A stretch of DNA of 64,000 nucleotides, taken from positions 36,616-100,615 of the forward strand of contig NZ_JACJOO010000053.1 in assembly GCF_014695575.1 (NCBI RefSeq), given 5' to 3'. This DNA is from Leptolyngbya sp. FACHB-8 (GTDB lineage: Bacteria; Cyanobacteriota; Cyanobacteriia; Elainellales; Elainellaceae). Shown here piece by piece: positions 9,703-17,725 of the stretch. The position numbers were made by a program, and so were the translations under genes. How positions within the stretch are numbered: position 1 is the stretch's first letter; every line of letters starts with the position of its first letter. Below the pieces are notes generated by a model, which made no database searches, was not told the DNA's origin, and worked only from the letters and a program-made list of their open reading frames with translations.

Positions 9703-10806
9703 ATGGCTGAATCCCTTCAACAGACACCGCTCTACCCTCTGGAACTGGAACTAAAAGCCCGTATGACTCCCTTTGCCGGGTGGGAAATGCCAGTTCAATT
9801 TAGCGGCATCACCCAGGAGCACCAGGCGGTACGGCAACAGGCCGGCATGTTCGACATCTCACACATGGGTAAGTTTGCCTTACGGGGAAAAGGTGTCCTG
9901 GCCCTGTTGCAAACCCTCGTCCCTTCAGATCTCAGCCGTTTACAATCCGGGCAGGCGCAATACACCGTATTTCTAAACCCCCAGGGTGGAATTATTGACG
10001 ACCTGATCGTGTACTTTCAGGGCACCGACCGCAACGGGGATGAGCGGGTACAACTGATCGTCAACGCTGCCACGACCCAGAAAGATCGCGATTGGGTTTT
10101 GGGAAATGTAGGCCACGCCATTCAGTTTGAGGACCAATCCCTCTCTCAGGCCCTGCTGGCTGTGCAGGGGCCTGCTGCTGTTGCCACCTTGCAAAAGTTT
10201 GTACAGGAAGATCTCTCAGTCATTCCCCGATTTGGACATCTGGAAGGAACGGTACTTGGTCAACGCAGCTTTTTAGCTCGCACCGGATATACCGGGGAGG
10301 ATGGCTTTGAAGTGATGGTGGCACCAGAAGTAGCGCAGGAGTTGTGGCGATCGCTCCTCGCAGCAGGCGTTACCCCCTGTGGTTTGGGGTGCCGTGACAC
10401 TCTCCGCTTAGAAGCCGCCATGGCCCTTTACGGCCAGGATATCGACGATACCACCACTCCCCTGGAAGCCGGGTTGAACTGGCTGGTGCATCTGGACAGC
10501 ACACCGGAATTTATAGGGCGAGCCGTACTGGAAGCGCAAAAGCGCGAAGGTGTCGCTCGACGGTTGGTGGGGCTACAACTGGAGGGCCGAAACATTGCGC
10601 GCCATGACTATCCGGTGCTGTATAACGGGGAAGTCGTGGGTAAGATTACCAGCGGCACCCTATCGCCAACTCTGGGTTACCCAGTCGCGTTGGCCTATGT
10701 GCCCGTGGCTCTTAGTAAAGTGGGACAAGTCGTGGAAGTTAGTATTCGGGGCAAAACCTTTCCGGCAACGGTGGTTAAGCGTCCTTTTTATCGAAACGCA
10801 TTGTGA
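9703..10806 (+). CDS. gcvT: aminomethyltransferase (glycine cleavage system T protein)
   Basis: GcvT takes the aminomethyl group from lipoylated GcvH, releases ammonia and forms 5,10-methylene-tetrahydrofolate. The 367-residue protein has TPFAGWEMPVQF near the start, MFDISHMGKF, the conserved GEDGFEVM segment and the folate-site stretch YGQDIDDTTTPLEAGL, then the C-terminal GCV_T barrel (KITSGTLSPTLGYPVALAYV). ATG start at 9703. gcvH follows on the same strand after 164 bp, so the two likely work together in photorespiratory glycine metabolism. I found no glycine riboswitch-like leader. Confidence 0.97.
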   Translation: MAESLQQTPLYPLELELKARMTPFAGWEMPVQFSGITQEHQAVRQQAGMFDISHMGKFALRGKGVLALLQTLVPSDLSRLQSGQAQYTVFLNPQGGIIDDLIVYFQGTDRNGDERVQLIVNAATTQKDRDWVLGNVGHAIQFEDQSLSQALLAVQGPAAVATLQKFVQEDLSVIPRFGHLEGTVLGQRSFLARTGYTGEDGFEVMVAPEVAQELWRSLLAAGVTPCGLGCRDTLRLEAAMALYGQDIDDTTTPLEAGLNWLVHLDSTPEFIGRAVLEAQKREGVARRLVGLQLEGRNIARHDYPVLYNGEVVGKITSGTLSPTLGYPVALAYVPVALSKVGQVVEVSIRGKTFPATVVKRPFYRNAL

Positions 10807-10970
10807 GATAGAAATACCCGACGGAAAAGTGCTGAAGGAATTCAAAAACCTAGAGGTCAGAATTCCTAGAAATAGCGCAAAATCGGTTTGAGCGATTTTC
10901 GTTGGGTCGGCAACGCCGCATACCCTCCCATCGTGTCTACAGCAGTGCTTGTTACAAGGAATATCGAATT

Positions 10971-11360
10971 ATGTCCTTTGACTACCCCGAAGACCTGAAA
11001 TATACAGATACCCATGAGTACGCTCGCGTCGAAGGCGAAATCGCCACGATTGGCATTACAGCTTTTGCCATTGATCAACTGGGCGACATCGTATTCCTGG
11101 AATTGCCGGATGTAGGCGCAGCCCTTGAGAAAGGTGAAAATTTTGGTACCGTCGAGTCTGTAAAGGCGGTCGAAGACCTCAAATCCCCAGTAACAGGGAC
11201 CGTCATTGAACGCAATGATGCGGTAGTCGATGCCCCCGAACAACTGGCCGATGATCCGTATGGCGAAGCCTGGTTACTCAAGGTGCGTCTGGATGCACTG
11301 GATGAAATGGAAGATGCGATGTCAGCCCCCGAGTATCGTGCCCTGGTAGAAGGCGAGTAG
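10971..11360 (+). CDS. gcvH: glycine cleavage system H protein
   Basis: Small lipoyl carrier that shuttles the methylamine group between GcvP, GcvT and Lpd. The 129-residue product has the canonical lipoylation segment [16 protein letters not shown], with the target lysine in ESVKAVED. It also has the typical [20 protein letters not shown] opening. I chose the ATG at 10971, preceded by AAGGA, rather than an upstream in-frame start, because the family begins here. gcvP, often adjacent in cyanobacteria, is not next: the following gene is unrelated and convergent. Confidence 0.97.
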   Translation: MSFDYPEDLKYTDTHEYARVEGEIATIGITAFAIDQLGDIVFLELPDVGAALEKGENFGTVESVKAVEDLKSPVTGTVIERNDAVVDAPEQLADDPYGEAWLLKVRLDALDEMEDAMSAPEYRALVEGE

Positions 11361-11375
11361 GACGCTACCTAGGCA

Positions 11376-11442
11376 GAGGTGTGCGATGCAAGATGCCGCA
11401 CACCTCCGCTAATTGGATAACCCTGGGCAATCTGCCAGGGTT
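11376..11442. terminator. two tandem stem-loops between gcvH and the PPC-repeat gene
   Basis: Hairpin 1: GAGGTGTGCG (11376-11385) with CGCACACCTC (11397-11406). Hairpin 2: AACCCTGG (11419-11426) with CCAGGGTT (11435-11442). They lie between convergent stop codons and are probable bidirectional transcription ends. Confidence 0.65.
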
Positions 11443-11497
11443 GCGAAGGCATGTATTGAACAGTTCTCCACACAAGGACAAAGAGGTGCCAAAGATA

Positions 11498-13312
11498 TTA
11501 CACAACCAAATCTAATTGATAGCGTGTGGAATCATAAGCAGATCCTCCGACACTGATGTAGTAAACACCTGGCGTTAATGCTTGAACCAGACTCACACTT
11601 GTTCCGGTTCGTGCTATCAGTTGCTCACCATAATCAATCACTGCATTATTATTTGTGTCTCGATACAGCGTTACTGTAGCACTATCATCCAAACCGATCA
11701 GTGTTGCAGTAAAGCTCCGATTACTATCTACCTGAAAGCGATAGTAATCTACCTCATCGAATTTACCCACGTAATCTTTCAACGTTATGGATTGAGAGAG
11801 GAGCCCTAAATCACGACCAGTATTTGCCTGACTACCCGGATCAGAAGAAGTCGTGTAATCAGGGTAGGCTGTTGCGTTTAACGTGAGATCATAGCGGGTT
11901 GAATCATAGATATAGCGTTTAACACTCAGGTAATAAACTCCAGGTGTTAGCCATTCGCTAAAGCTTTCCGTCACACCACTCTTACTCACAACCGACTCAC
12001 CACTATCAATCACACTGTTATTGTTGATGTCTTTATAAAGGGCAGTGTTAATCCTACCTTCTAAACCATTAAAAACGGCACTAAAACTGCTTACAGAATC
12101 GACTTGGAAGCGATAGTAATCTATATCATCGAGATCACCAACATAGTTTTGCAAAGTTGTTGTGGTAGACAGTGCATTTAAGTTTTGCGCCAGGTAAGCC
12201 TGATTACCCGGATCAGGCGTCGAGACATACCCTGGATAGGTTGTTGAGTTTAGAGTGAGGCTATAACGGGTTGAGCTCGACAAATATTGTTGAACACTAA
12301 TGTAATAACTACCGGGTGTTAACAAGGCACTGAAGCTGCTACTCGTACCAGCACTGCCGTTCGCAACGTTTTCGTTACTATCAATCACACGGTTATTGTT
12401 CAGGTCCTTGTACAATCGCGTCCATGTACTGCCATCCAAACTTTCCGTAATGGCATTAAACTGCGTGACCTCATCAACTTGAAATTGATAATAGTCAACA
12501 TCATCTAAAGCACCCACATAGTCTTTGAAAACAGCGTTAGCGGGCAGAGACCCAAGCAGGCGTGCTGTGTTGGCCTGATTTCCTGGATCAAGACTTAGCG
12601 TATAGCCTGGATAGTTAATTGAACTGAGATTGAGGGTGTAGCCTGCAGAACTATAATATGAACCCTCAACCCTCAAGAAGTAGAATCCAGTGGGCAGTAA
12701 ATTGCTGAAACTAATGCTACTGCCATAACGACTCGTAACCAGTTCATTGTTGTCAATCGCCCGATTATTGTTAATATCCCGATACAGGTAAGTGCTCAAA
12801 CTTCCGCTGGGACTACTGATGTTAACACCAACATTGCTCAAGGCACTTCCTTGAAAGCGATAGTAGTCTGCCGCATCCGTGCCCCCGACAGACTCTCGGA
12901 GTGTGAGGCTTCCGGGCAAAATTCCTAAATTGCGGGCTGAAGATGGAGTATTTCCTGGTTCCGGTTGCACGACCAAGGCATTGAGTTTTAGCGTGTATGA
13001 AGTATTGCCGCTAATTCTGCCAACCCGGATGTAATAGAGACCGGTATTGAGGGTGCGAGTGATCGCCTGCCCCTGCCCAGCAGGAGGTTGGTTAAATTGG
13101 GTAATTAGAGTACCTGACCGATTCAGCAATTTCAAGTTGGTTGATTGCTGCAACTGATTTAGAGAAAACGTCAGACGGCTACGAGTTCCTAATTGAAACT
13201 TCACATAATTAACTCGATCCAGGCTTGTGAGGGAATCTTGCAGGCTACGGAGACCCGAAAGTGTACCGAGATTTCGAGCTGTGTTGAGGGTATTATCCTG
13301 CGTTGAACTCAT
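11498..13312 (-). CDS. secreted-type protein with five pre-peptidase C-terminal (PPC) domain repeats
   Basis: The 604-residue protein is built from about five repeats of ~115 residues. Each runs DPGN-x-A-NTARxLG ... DYVGxLDDVDYYRFQVD ... LTPGxYYISV ... RYxLTLN, the pre-peptidase C-terminal (PPC) beta-sandwich pattern. Repeats 2-5 each carry a DxNNNxxIDxxE loop (DINNNRAIDNNE, DLNNNRVIDSNE, DINNNSVIDSGE, DTNNNAVIDYGE) that resembles a calcium-binding EF-hand/dockerin loop. There is no protease domain and no classical signal peptide, so if exported it would use a non-classical (e.g. type I) route; that is inference. Codon use is more AT-rich than in neighbours. Confidence 0.85.
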   Translation of the reverse strand: MSSTQDNTLNTARNLGTLSGLRSLQDSLTSLDRVNYVKFQLGTRSRLTFSLNQLQQSTNLKLLNRSGTLITQFNQPPAGQGQAITRTLNTGLYYIRVGRISGNTSYTLKLNALVVQPEPGNTPSSARNLGILPGSLTLRESVGGTDAADYYRFQGSALSNVGVNISSPSGSLSTYLYRDINNNRAIDNNELVTSRYGSSISFSNLLPTGFYFLRVEGSYYSSAGYTLNLSSINYPGYTLSLDPGNQANTARLLGSLPANAVFKDYVGALDDVDYYQFQVDEVTQFNAITESLDGSTWTRLYKDLNNNRVIDSNENVANGSAGTSSSFSALLTPGSYYISVQQYLSSSTRYSLTLNSTTYPGYVSTPDPGNQAYLAQNLNALSTTTTLQNYVGDLDDIDYYRFQVDSVSSFSAVFNGLEGRINTALYKDINNNSVIDSGESVVSKSGVTESFSEWLTPGVYYLSVKRYIYDSTRYDLTLNATAYPDYTTSSDPGSQANTGRDLGLLSQSITLKDYVGKFDEVDYYRFQVDSNRSFTATLIGLDDSATVTLYRDTNNNAVIDYGEQLIARTGTSVSLVQALTPGVYYISVGGSAYDSTRYQLDLVV

Positions 13313-13501
13313 GTGTATAGAAGCAATGCACAGGTGCAGCGAGACATTTTGCCGCTAGGATTATCTCTAACTTTCAGGTCTTAAAGCCTCAGCACTCCTC
13401 CGGAATTACCGTTAGAAATTCGAGTTTTTTTGCGTACTATTCAGGTCGGCACTTTGTTGTGCGATCGCCATTTGTATGCAGACAACTATAAACATTAGTT
13501 C

Positions 13502-13576
13502 GGACAGTTTTTCTGAAACCGTTGATTTTGCGTGCGCGAAGCGCACGCAAAATCAACGGTTTCAGAAAAACTGTCC
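13502..13576. repeat. perfect 75-bp palindrome
   Basis: Arms 13502-13537 and 13541-13576 are each 36 bp and perfectly complementary, with a 3-nt GAA loop. The apex reads GCGAAGC. It lies between the 3' end of the methyltransferase gene and the 5' side of the PPC gene, so it could terminate minus-strand transcription from the methyltransferase. The flanking 13313-13501 holds only the PPC promoter region. Confidence 0.95.
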
Positions 13577-13643
13577 AGAGTATTGTATAAAGAAGCTATG
13601 AAGATGAATTATTACCCAGGCTACTTTGTTCTTTCAGAAACAG

Positions 13644-14429
13644 CTACTTGATGGTACACAGGTAATATAACCACATCTCTACATTCGCATCTAATTCAAG
13701 CTGGTTTTTAATTTCTAATCCAGTACTCCAAGAATAGATTTGAATATCGTAGAAGTTTTCGGCAAGTTGTTTTAATTGATCAGCGGGGTTGATGTAATAG
13801 GTTTTTAGACGAAAGTTATGGGATTCGTCTTTGATAATGGCGTGATCTAATTGTTGTAGTTGAGCCAACGTGAGCGATCGGTTCGCCAAGCGCAGAATCG
13901 CCAGCATAACTAAATTCACGTAAGTTTTAAGGGGATTAAAACTGAATTTGTTTTGTAGTTTAAATTCCCGTATCATCCCCTGAAGGCTATGAGTTGAGAA
14001 GAAGAAATACCCTCCTGACTTTCCCACCCTGGAAATTTCTTGTAATGCCTTTAAGCGCTCTTCGTGAGAAATATAATCAATCCCATTAAAGCTAAATAAA
14101 ATAAAATCAAATGTGTTGTCGGCGAACTGGCTCAGGTCACGGACATCGCAAACCTGAAAGTGCATTTGTGATGTACTCGGGAAGCGCCGTTTACAGGCAG
14201 CAATCATATCGGCAGAGTAATCAATTCCCACATATTCTGATACCAGTGGGGCAAAATGCTGGGTTGTTCGCCCACCGCCTACACCAATATCTAAGAGTTT
14301 GATTTGCGGCCATTCAGGCTTGAAGCGGCGCAAAATAGTAGCTTCTGCGGGCTGGAGCTGACGTAATTGGGCATAGTATGACACAACATCCGAGGCTGTG
14401 TAGGTTTTCTGATTGCGGTTCGCGATCAC
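13644..14429 (-). CDS. class I SAM-dependent methyltransferase, substrate unknown
   Basis: A 261-residue Rossmann-fold methyltransferase. Motif I is LLDIGVGGGRTTQHF, followed by an acidic residue in YVGIDYSADMI for the SAM ribose, CDVRDLSQFADNTFD at the adenine pocket, and FILFSFNGIDY after it. No domain identifies the acceptor. Its start overlaps the cbiT stop by four bases (ATGA at 14426-14429), so translation is probably coupled. That suggests, without proving, a link to tetrapyrrole chemistry. Confidence 0.85.
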   Translation of the reverse strand: MIANRNQKTYTASDVVSYYAQLRQLQPAEATILRRFKPEWPQIKLLDIGVGGGRTTQHFAPLVSEYVGIDYSADMIAACKRRFPSTSQMHFQVCDVRDLSQFADNTFDFILFSFNGIDYISHEERLKALQEISRVGKSGGYFFFSTHSLQGMIREFKLQNKFSFNPLKTYVNLVMLAILRLANRSLTLAQLQQLDHAIIKDESHNFRLKTYYINPADQLKQLAENFYDIQIYSWSTGLEIKNQLELDANVEMWLYYLCTIK

Positions 14430-15028
14430 TCAAACTTCTCGCCACTAACAATAAACATCGGATCGAGGGCTGCAAAGATTTGATTAATACCTCGAGTTTC
14501 TAAACGGTTGAGAGCTGATTGAACCACTTCAATGTTTCGCATTCGCAATTCTGAAAGGCACTCAGAAATTGCATAAAGTGACTCAAAATTAGTCGCGGTT
14601 GCAACGACACGTCCTCCACTTTTCAACCGCTTCCAAGTTGCCTGCAAAATATCTTTGATAGAACGGCCTCCCTCAATGCAAACGCAATCCGGAGCTTGTT
14701 TCAAATCCACCAAGCACTCCGGAGCACTCCCTTCAATAACCGTGACATTGGTGACAGAGAAGCGATCGCAATTCCGCCGAATCAAGCTTGCCACTTCTTC
14801 ATCTCGCTCAATGGCAAAAATCTGCCCTCGCGGGCAGAGAAGTCCCACTTCCACCGGAATTGTCCCCGTTCCTGCGCCGATGTCCCACAAAATTGCATTC
14901 GATTGAAGCCGCAGTTGTGACACCAGCAGTACACGAATTTCGCGCTTGGTGAGGGGAATACCGGGGAGCTGTTCGAAGAGTTCGTCAGGTATGCCGGGGG
15001 TGCTGTAGGGCCAGAGGGAGGGGGACAT
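14426..15028 (-). CDS. cbiT: cobalt-precorrin-6B C15-methyltransferase / decarboxylase (CbiT-type)
   Basis: CbiT methylates C15 and decarboxylates the C12 acetate of the corrin precursor during cobalamin synthesis. It corresponds to the C-terminal half of CobL. The 200-residue length suits a stand-alone CbiT. Visible features: GIPLTKREIRVLLVSQLRL, the CbiT N-terminal signature; the SAM motif WDIGAGTGTIPVEVG; AIERDEEVASLIRRN; and CVCIEGGRSIKDIL. The following methyltransferase overlaps it by 4 bp. No cbiE or other cob gene is in the window and no cobalamin riboswitch was seen upstream. Confidence 0.88.
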   Translation of the reverse strand: MSPSLWPYSTPGIPDELFEQLPGIPLTKREIRVLLVSQLRLQSNAILWDIGAGTGTIPVEVGLLCPRGQIFAIERDEEVASLIRRNCDRFSVTNVTVIEGSAPECLVDLKQAPDCVCIEGGRSIKDILQATWKRLKSGGRVVATATNFESLYAISECLSELRMRNIEVVQSALNRLETRGINQIFAALDPMFIVSGEKFE

Positions 15029-15081
15029 GGGGGAGGGGTGAATGAGTGGGGGCAGGCACGTTGTTTATAACACCCTACACT

Positions 15082-15160
15082 AGACCTCCTGCATGAATCG
15101 TTTTTTCAGGGCGTGAATCGTTGCGTAGCTCCGCCACGCAACGATTCACGCAGGAAGTCT
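15082..15160. repeat. nested palindrome between decarboxylase 3' end and cbiT
   Basis: Inner arms GCGTGAATCGTTGCGT (15111-15126) and its perfect complement at 15136-15151 flank a 9-nt loop. Outer arms AGACCTCCTGC (15082-15092) and GCAGGAAGTCT (15150-15160) are near-complementary. It lies 3' of the decarboxylase and 5' of cbiT, both on the minus strand. Confidence 0.8.
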
Positions 15161-15191
15161 ACTGTAGAATTCTCCGAGTGCCAAGGGATGA

Positions 15192-16667
15192 CTATTGAAT
15201 CACACGGAATTTTTCCAGGGTGGGATCGGTGCTGCCAGTCAGGATGCCGCCAGCAGACTGGATGCCCTGGAGGTAGGCGATCGCTTCTTCCGTGACGATT
15301 TCGCCAGGTACCAGCACGGGAATACCGGGAGGATAAGGGCAGATGAGGTCGGCAGCGATATGGCCGGGAGCCTGCTCGACTGGAATGAGGTTGGTATCCG
15401 CAAAGAAAGCATCACGGGGGGTGAGGGCAAGGGGAGAGTGGGGTGGGGTAGGGGTGGGGGAAAAGGGAGACAGGGAGGGAGAGGGATGGTGTTGATTTAA
15501 CAAAGTCTTAAAAGCGTTAATGAGTTGCTGAATGTCGGTTTCGGTGGTGCCCAGGGTGAGGACGAAGGTGAGGCTGTGCAGACCCGGAAGTTCGCAAGTG
15601 ACCTTGTACTCCTCGTGGAGAATTTCGTCAGCTTCGAAGCCTGTAAGCCCAAGCTCACGAATGTCCACAGTCAAGCGGGTACGGTCAAAAAAGACTGAAT
15701 CTACGACGTCTTGCAGTTGTAGATCTGGCAAATCTAAGACTTTGAGACCGGGAATAGAGGAAAGGCGATCGCGCGCCATCTGAGCCAAGGCCAACGTCCG
15801 TTCCATTAAGACAAAACCAGATTCCGCCATTTGCAGGCGGGCAGCATCCAGCGAGGCTAGCAGCAAGTAGCTGGGGCTGGTAGATTGCACAAGGGCTAGG
15901 GCTTTTTGAATACGATTGGGGGAAACACGATCGCCCTGGGCGTGGAGCATTGCTGACTGGGTTAGGGCTCCCAGGGTCTTGTGGGTGGACTGCACAACCA
16001 CATCTGCTCCGGCGGTCAAGGCAGGAGTTGGCAGGTCGGGATGGAAGGCGAAGTGGGCTCCATGCGCCTCATCTACTAAAAGGGGAATGTTGTGTTGATG
16101 GGTCAGGTGCGCGATCGCCTTCACATCGCTGCATACGCCGTAGTAGGTCGGAGACACCAGCATCACAGCCTTGGCATCCGGATGCTGCTGCAACGCCTCT
16201 GCAATTCGTTGAGGGGGAACACCATGGGCAATCCCCCAATGGGGATCTAATTCAGGGGTGACGAAGATGGGGACTACTCCCGAAAGGATCAGGGCGGCGA
16301 TCGCAGACTGATGGCAGTTACGCGGCAGAATAAGCTTGTCTCCGGGGCGGCAGGTGGCCAGCACCATTGCCTCAATGCCCGATGTAGACCCGTTTGCCAA
16401 AAACCAGGTGCGATCGGCTCCAAAGGTTTGAGCCGCTAACTCCTGTGCTTCACGAATAACCCCTTCAGGAGCAAATAAATTATCGAGATCGGGCAGTTCC
16501 GGCAGGTCGACCCGGAAGACGTGCTCTCCCAAGAGTTCGGCCAGTTCTGGATGGACGCCGTGACCGCACTTGTGCCCCGGCACGTAGAAAGGAGCGTGGG
16601 GGCGATCGCGTAACGAGCGAAGTGTTTGCAGTAAAGGAGCCAGAACGTCAGGAATAGAAGGTGGCAT
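15192..16667 (-). CDS. PLP-dependent Orn/Lys/Arg decarboxylase-family protein
   Basis: Fold-type I PLP enzyme of the ornithine/lysine/arginine decarboxylase group, expected to turn a basic amino acid into a diamine or agmatine. The PLP-lysine segment is VVQSTHKTLGALTQ. Also present are FLANGSTSGIEAM (phosphate cup), LVDEAHGAHF (Asp/His that contact the ring) and the C-terminal decarboxylase domain (CPYPPGIPVLVPGEIV). A Pro/Ser-rich linker around residues 390-415 separates the two domains. The substrate cannot be fixed from sequence. I chose the ATG at 16667 (MPPSIPDVLAPL); a longer in-frame start would run through a palindrome and is unlikely. Confidence 0.92.
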   Translation of the reverse strand: MPPSIPDVLAPLLQTLRSLRDRPHAPFYVPGHKCGHGVHPELAELLGEHVFRVDLPELPDLDNLFAPEGVIREAQELAAQTFGADRTWFLANGSTSGIEAMVLATCRPGDKLILPRNCHQSAIAALILSGVVPIFVTPELDPHWGIAHGVPPQRIAEALQQHPDAKAVMLVSPTYYGVCSDVKAIAHLTHQHNIPLLVDEAHGAHFAFHPDLPTPALTAGADVVVQSTHKTLGALTQSAMLHAQGDRVSPNRIQKALALVQSTSPSYLLLASLDAARLQMAESGFVLMERTLALAQMARDRLSSIPGLKVLDLPDLQLQDVVDSVFFDRTRLTVDIRELGLTGFEADEILHEEYKVTCELPGLHSLTFVLTLGTTETDIQQLINAFKTLLNQHHPSPSLSPFSPTPTPPHSPLALTPRDAFFADTNLIPVEQAPGHIAADLICPYPPGIPVLVPGEIVTEEAIAYLQGIQSAGGILTGSTDPTLEKFRVIQ

Positions 16668-16683
16668 GGATGAGGGGTTATAC

Positions 16684-16762
16684 GATCTCCAGTTAAAGAA
16701 CGATGAATATGCAGTGGTACGGCCCAACGCGCCACCGCATATCATCGTTCTTTAACCGGATC
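16684..16762. repeat. palindrome upstream of the decarboxylase gene
   Basis: The left arm, GATCTCCAGTTAAAGAACG onward from 16684, and the right arm ending CGTTCTTTAACCGGATC at 16762 pair over ~22 bp with one bulge. The inner sequence is GC-rich. It sits 17 bp upstream of the decarboxylase ATG, so it lies in or next to its 5' untranslated region. Confidence 0.8.
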
Positions 16763-16788
16763 TGATATGAGTTGACCGCTCCTACTTT

Positions 16789-16912
16789 AACCTGAGTTCG
16801 GGTTAAGGGCGTTTTCGAGTGCCGCGCGTTGCGCGGCACTCGAAAACGCTCATTTTGGCGTGCGCAAAGCGCACGCCAAAATGAGAACTTCGGCTTATCC
16901 CGAAGTGAGGTT
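16789..16912. repeat. compound three-way palindrome, family A
   Basis: A 124-bp element. Outer stem: AACCTGAGTTCGGGTTAAG (16789) with CTTATCCCGAAGTGAGGTT (to 16912). Inside are two perfect hairpins: arms 16809-16827/16831-16849 (19 bp, GTT loop) and 16850-16865/16869-16884 (16 bp, AAA loop). It folds as a three-way junction or cruciform. The copy at 30607-30728 keeps the architecture while its stems differ by paired substitutions. Confidence 0.95.
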
Positions 16913-16958
16913 ACTTTACATTACACTCAGCAAACACAGGCTTTTGGGAAGCAGTTTT

Positions 16959-17062
16959 AGGAGATTTCTGCATAAGAATTTACCCAGGATGTTGGTGTTT
17001 TGCCCGCGAAGCGGGCAAAACACCAACATCCTGGGGGGCAATTTCATTGCTGGAAATCTCCT
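16959..17062. repeat. palindromic element, family B, copy 1
   Basis: Ends AGGAGATTTC / GAAATCTCCT bracket a perfect 25-bp-arm hairpin (16983-17007 / 17011-17035) with a GAA loop and a GCGAAGC apex. Between outer and inner stems lie the conserved arms TGCATAAGAATT and CAATTTCATTGCT. Other copies are at 60101-60207 and, inverted, at 63771-63873. Confidence 0.95.
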
Positions 17063-17268
17063 TAATCCCTACTAGCCGATGGCTCAGTGTCATTTCCGGG
17101 TTCGTGACCAAGCTTGAAAAATGAATCAATAGCTTACAAATGTAGCGGTTCTGAAACGATCTGCCGTTCTTCACGAAGTAATTTGAAGCTCTAATACAGT
17201 CTGTAATCAAAGCTCGTCAGCTCAATTTTGCTTCGGTACTCTAGAAGTAGAGTTAAGTATAAGTACTC

Positions 17269-17510
17269 ATGAATGAATTCGAACTGGCTCTGTTCTCTCT
17301 ACTTCAAGTTCTTCCTTAAATTCTCTCTGATCATCCCTGTAGCCTCTAGGAACTCGTCCAGGAATCTGCCAGGCAGTTACGTCAACCCATTCAAGAAGTT
17401 CTGGCTCCATTTACCGAAGCACTCCATACGCTATCCCAAGCAGGCACCGTTCATTACGATCGCCAGCACAATCAGGTTTACTTGTAGAGGTTGCCCATCA
17501 CCTGAAAGGG
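17269..17510 (+). pseudogene. remnant of a small gene, frameshifted and with stops
   Basis: From the ATG at 17269 the reading starts MNEFELALFSLLQVLP and stops. After two stops in the same frame, a protein-like stretch appears: ELVQESARQLRQPIQEVL, then AHTLSQAG-like TVHYDRQHNQVYL. A +1 shift continues it as VEVAHHLKG. Each piece has natural composition, but no single frame joins them. I do not recognise the parent family. The alternative is chance coding-like sequence, though the helical, charge-patterned segment argues against it. Confidence 0.45.
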
Positions 17511-17610
17511 TAGACAAGCACAGATTCATGGCGACAAGACTGAGCCATAGATTATGGAATTTAGCCTCCTCTGGGCGATCGCAAATCCATAATCATCTCC
17601 ATACACAAAC

Positions 17611-17686
17611 CGAGGCAGATTTTGTGAAATTGATTTTACAAACGCTTCAAATCAAAAGAATTAATTCCTTCACAAAGTCTGCCTAA
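17611..17686. repeat. imperfect palindrome upstream of the SASA esterase gene
   Basis: AGGCAGATTTTGTGAA at 17611 pairs with TTCACAAAGTCTGCCT ending at 17686, with one mismatch in 16, around a 44-base interior. It ends 40 bp before the esterase ATG. Confidence 0.7.
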
Positions 17687-17725
17687 AATAATGATAACGA
17701 GCTTGTTTCAACTATCCCCTACTGA

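Noticed and set aside
16860..17075. Plus-strand open frame of 71 codons
   Set aside because: It lies wholly within family A and B palindromes; the peptide is a by-product of the repeats.
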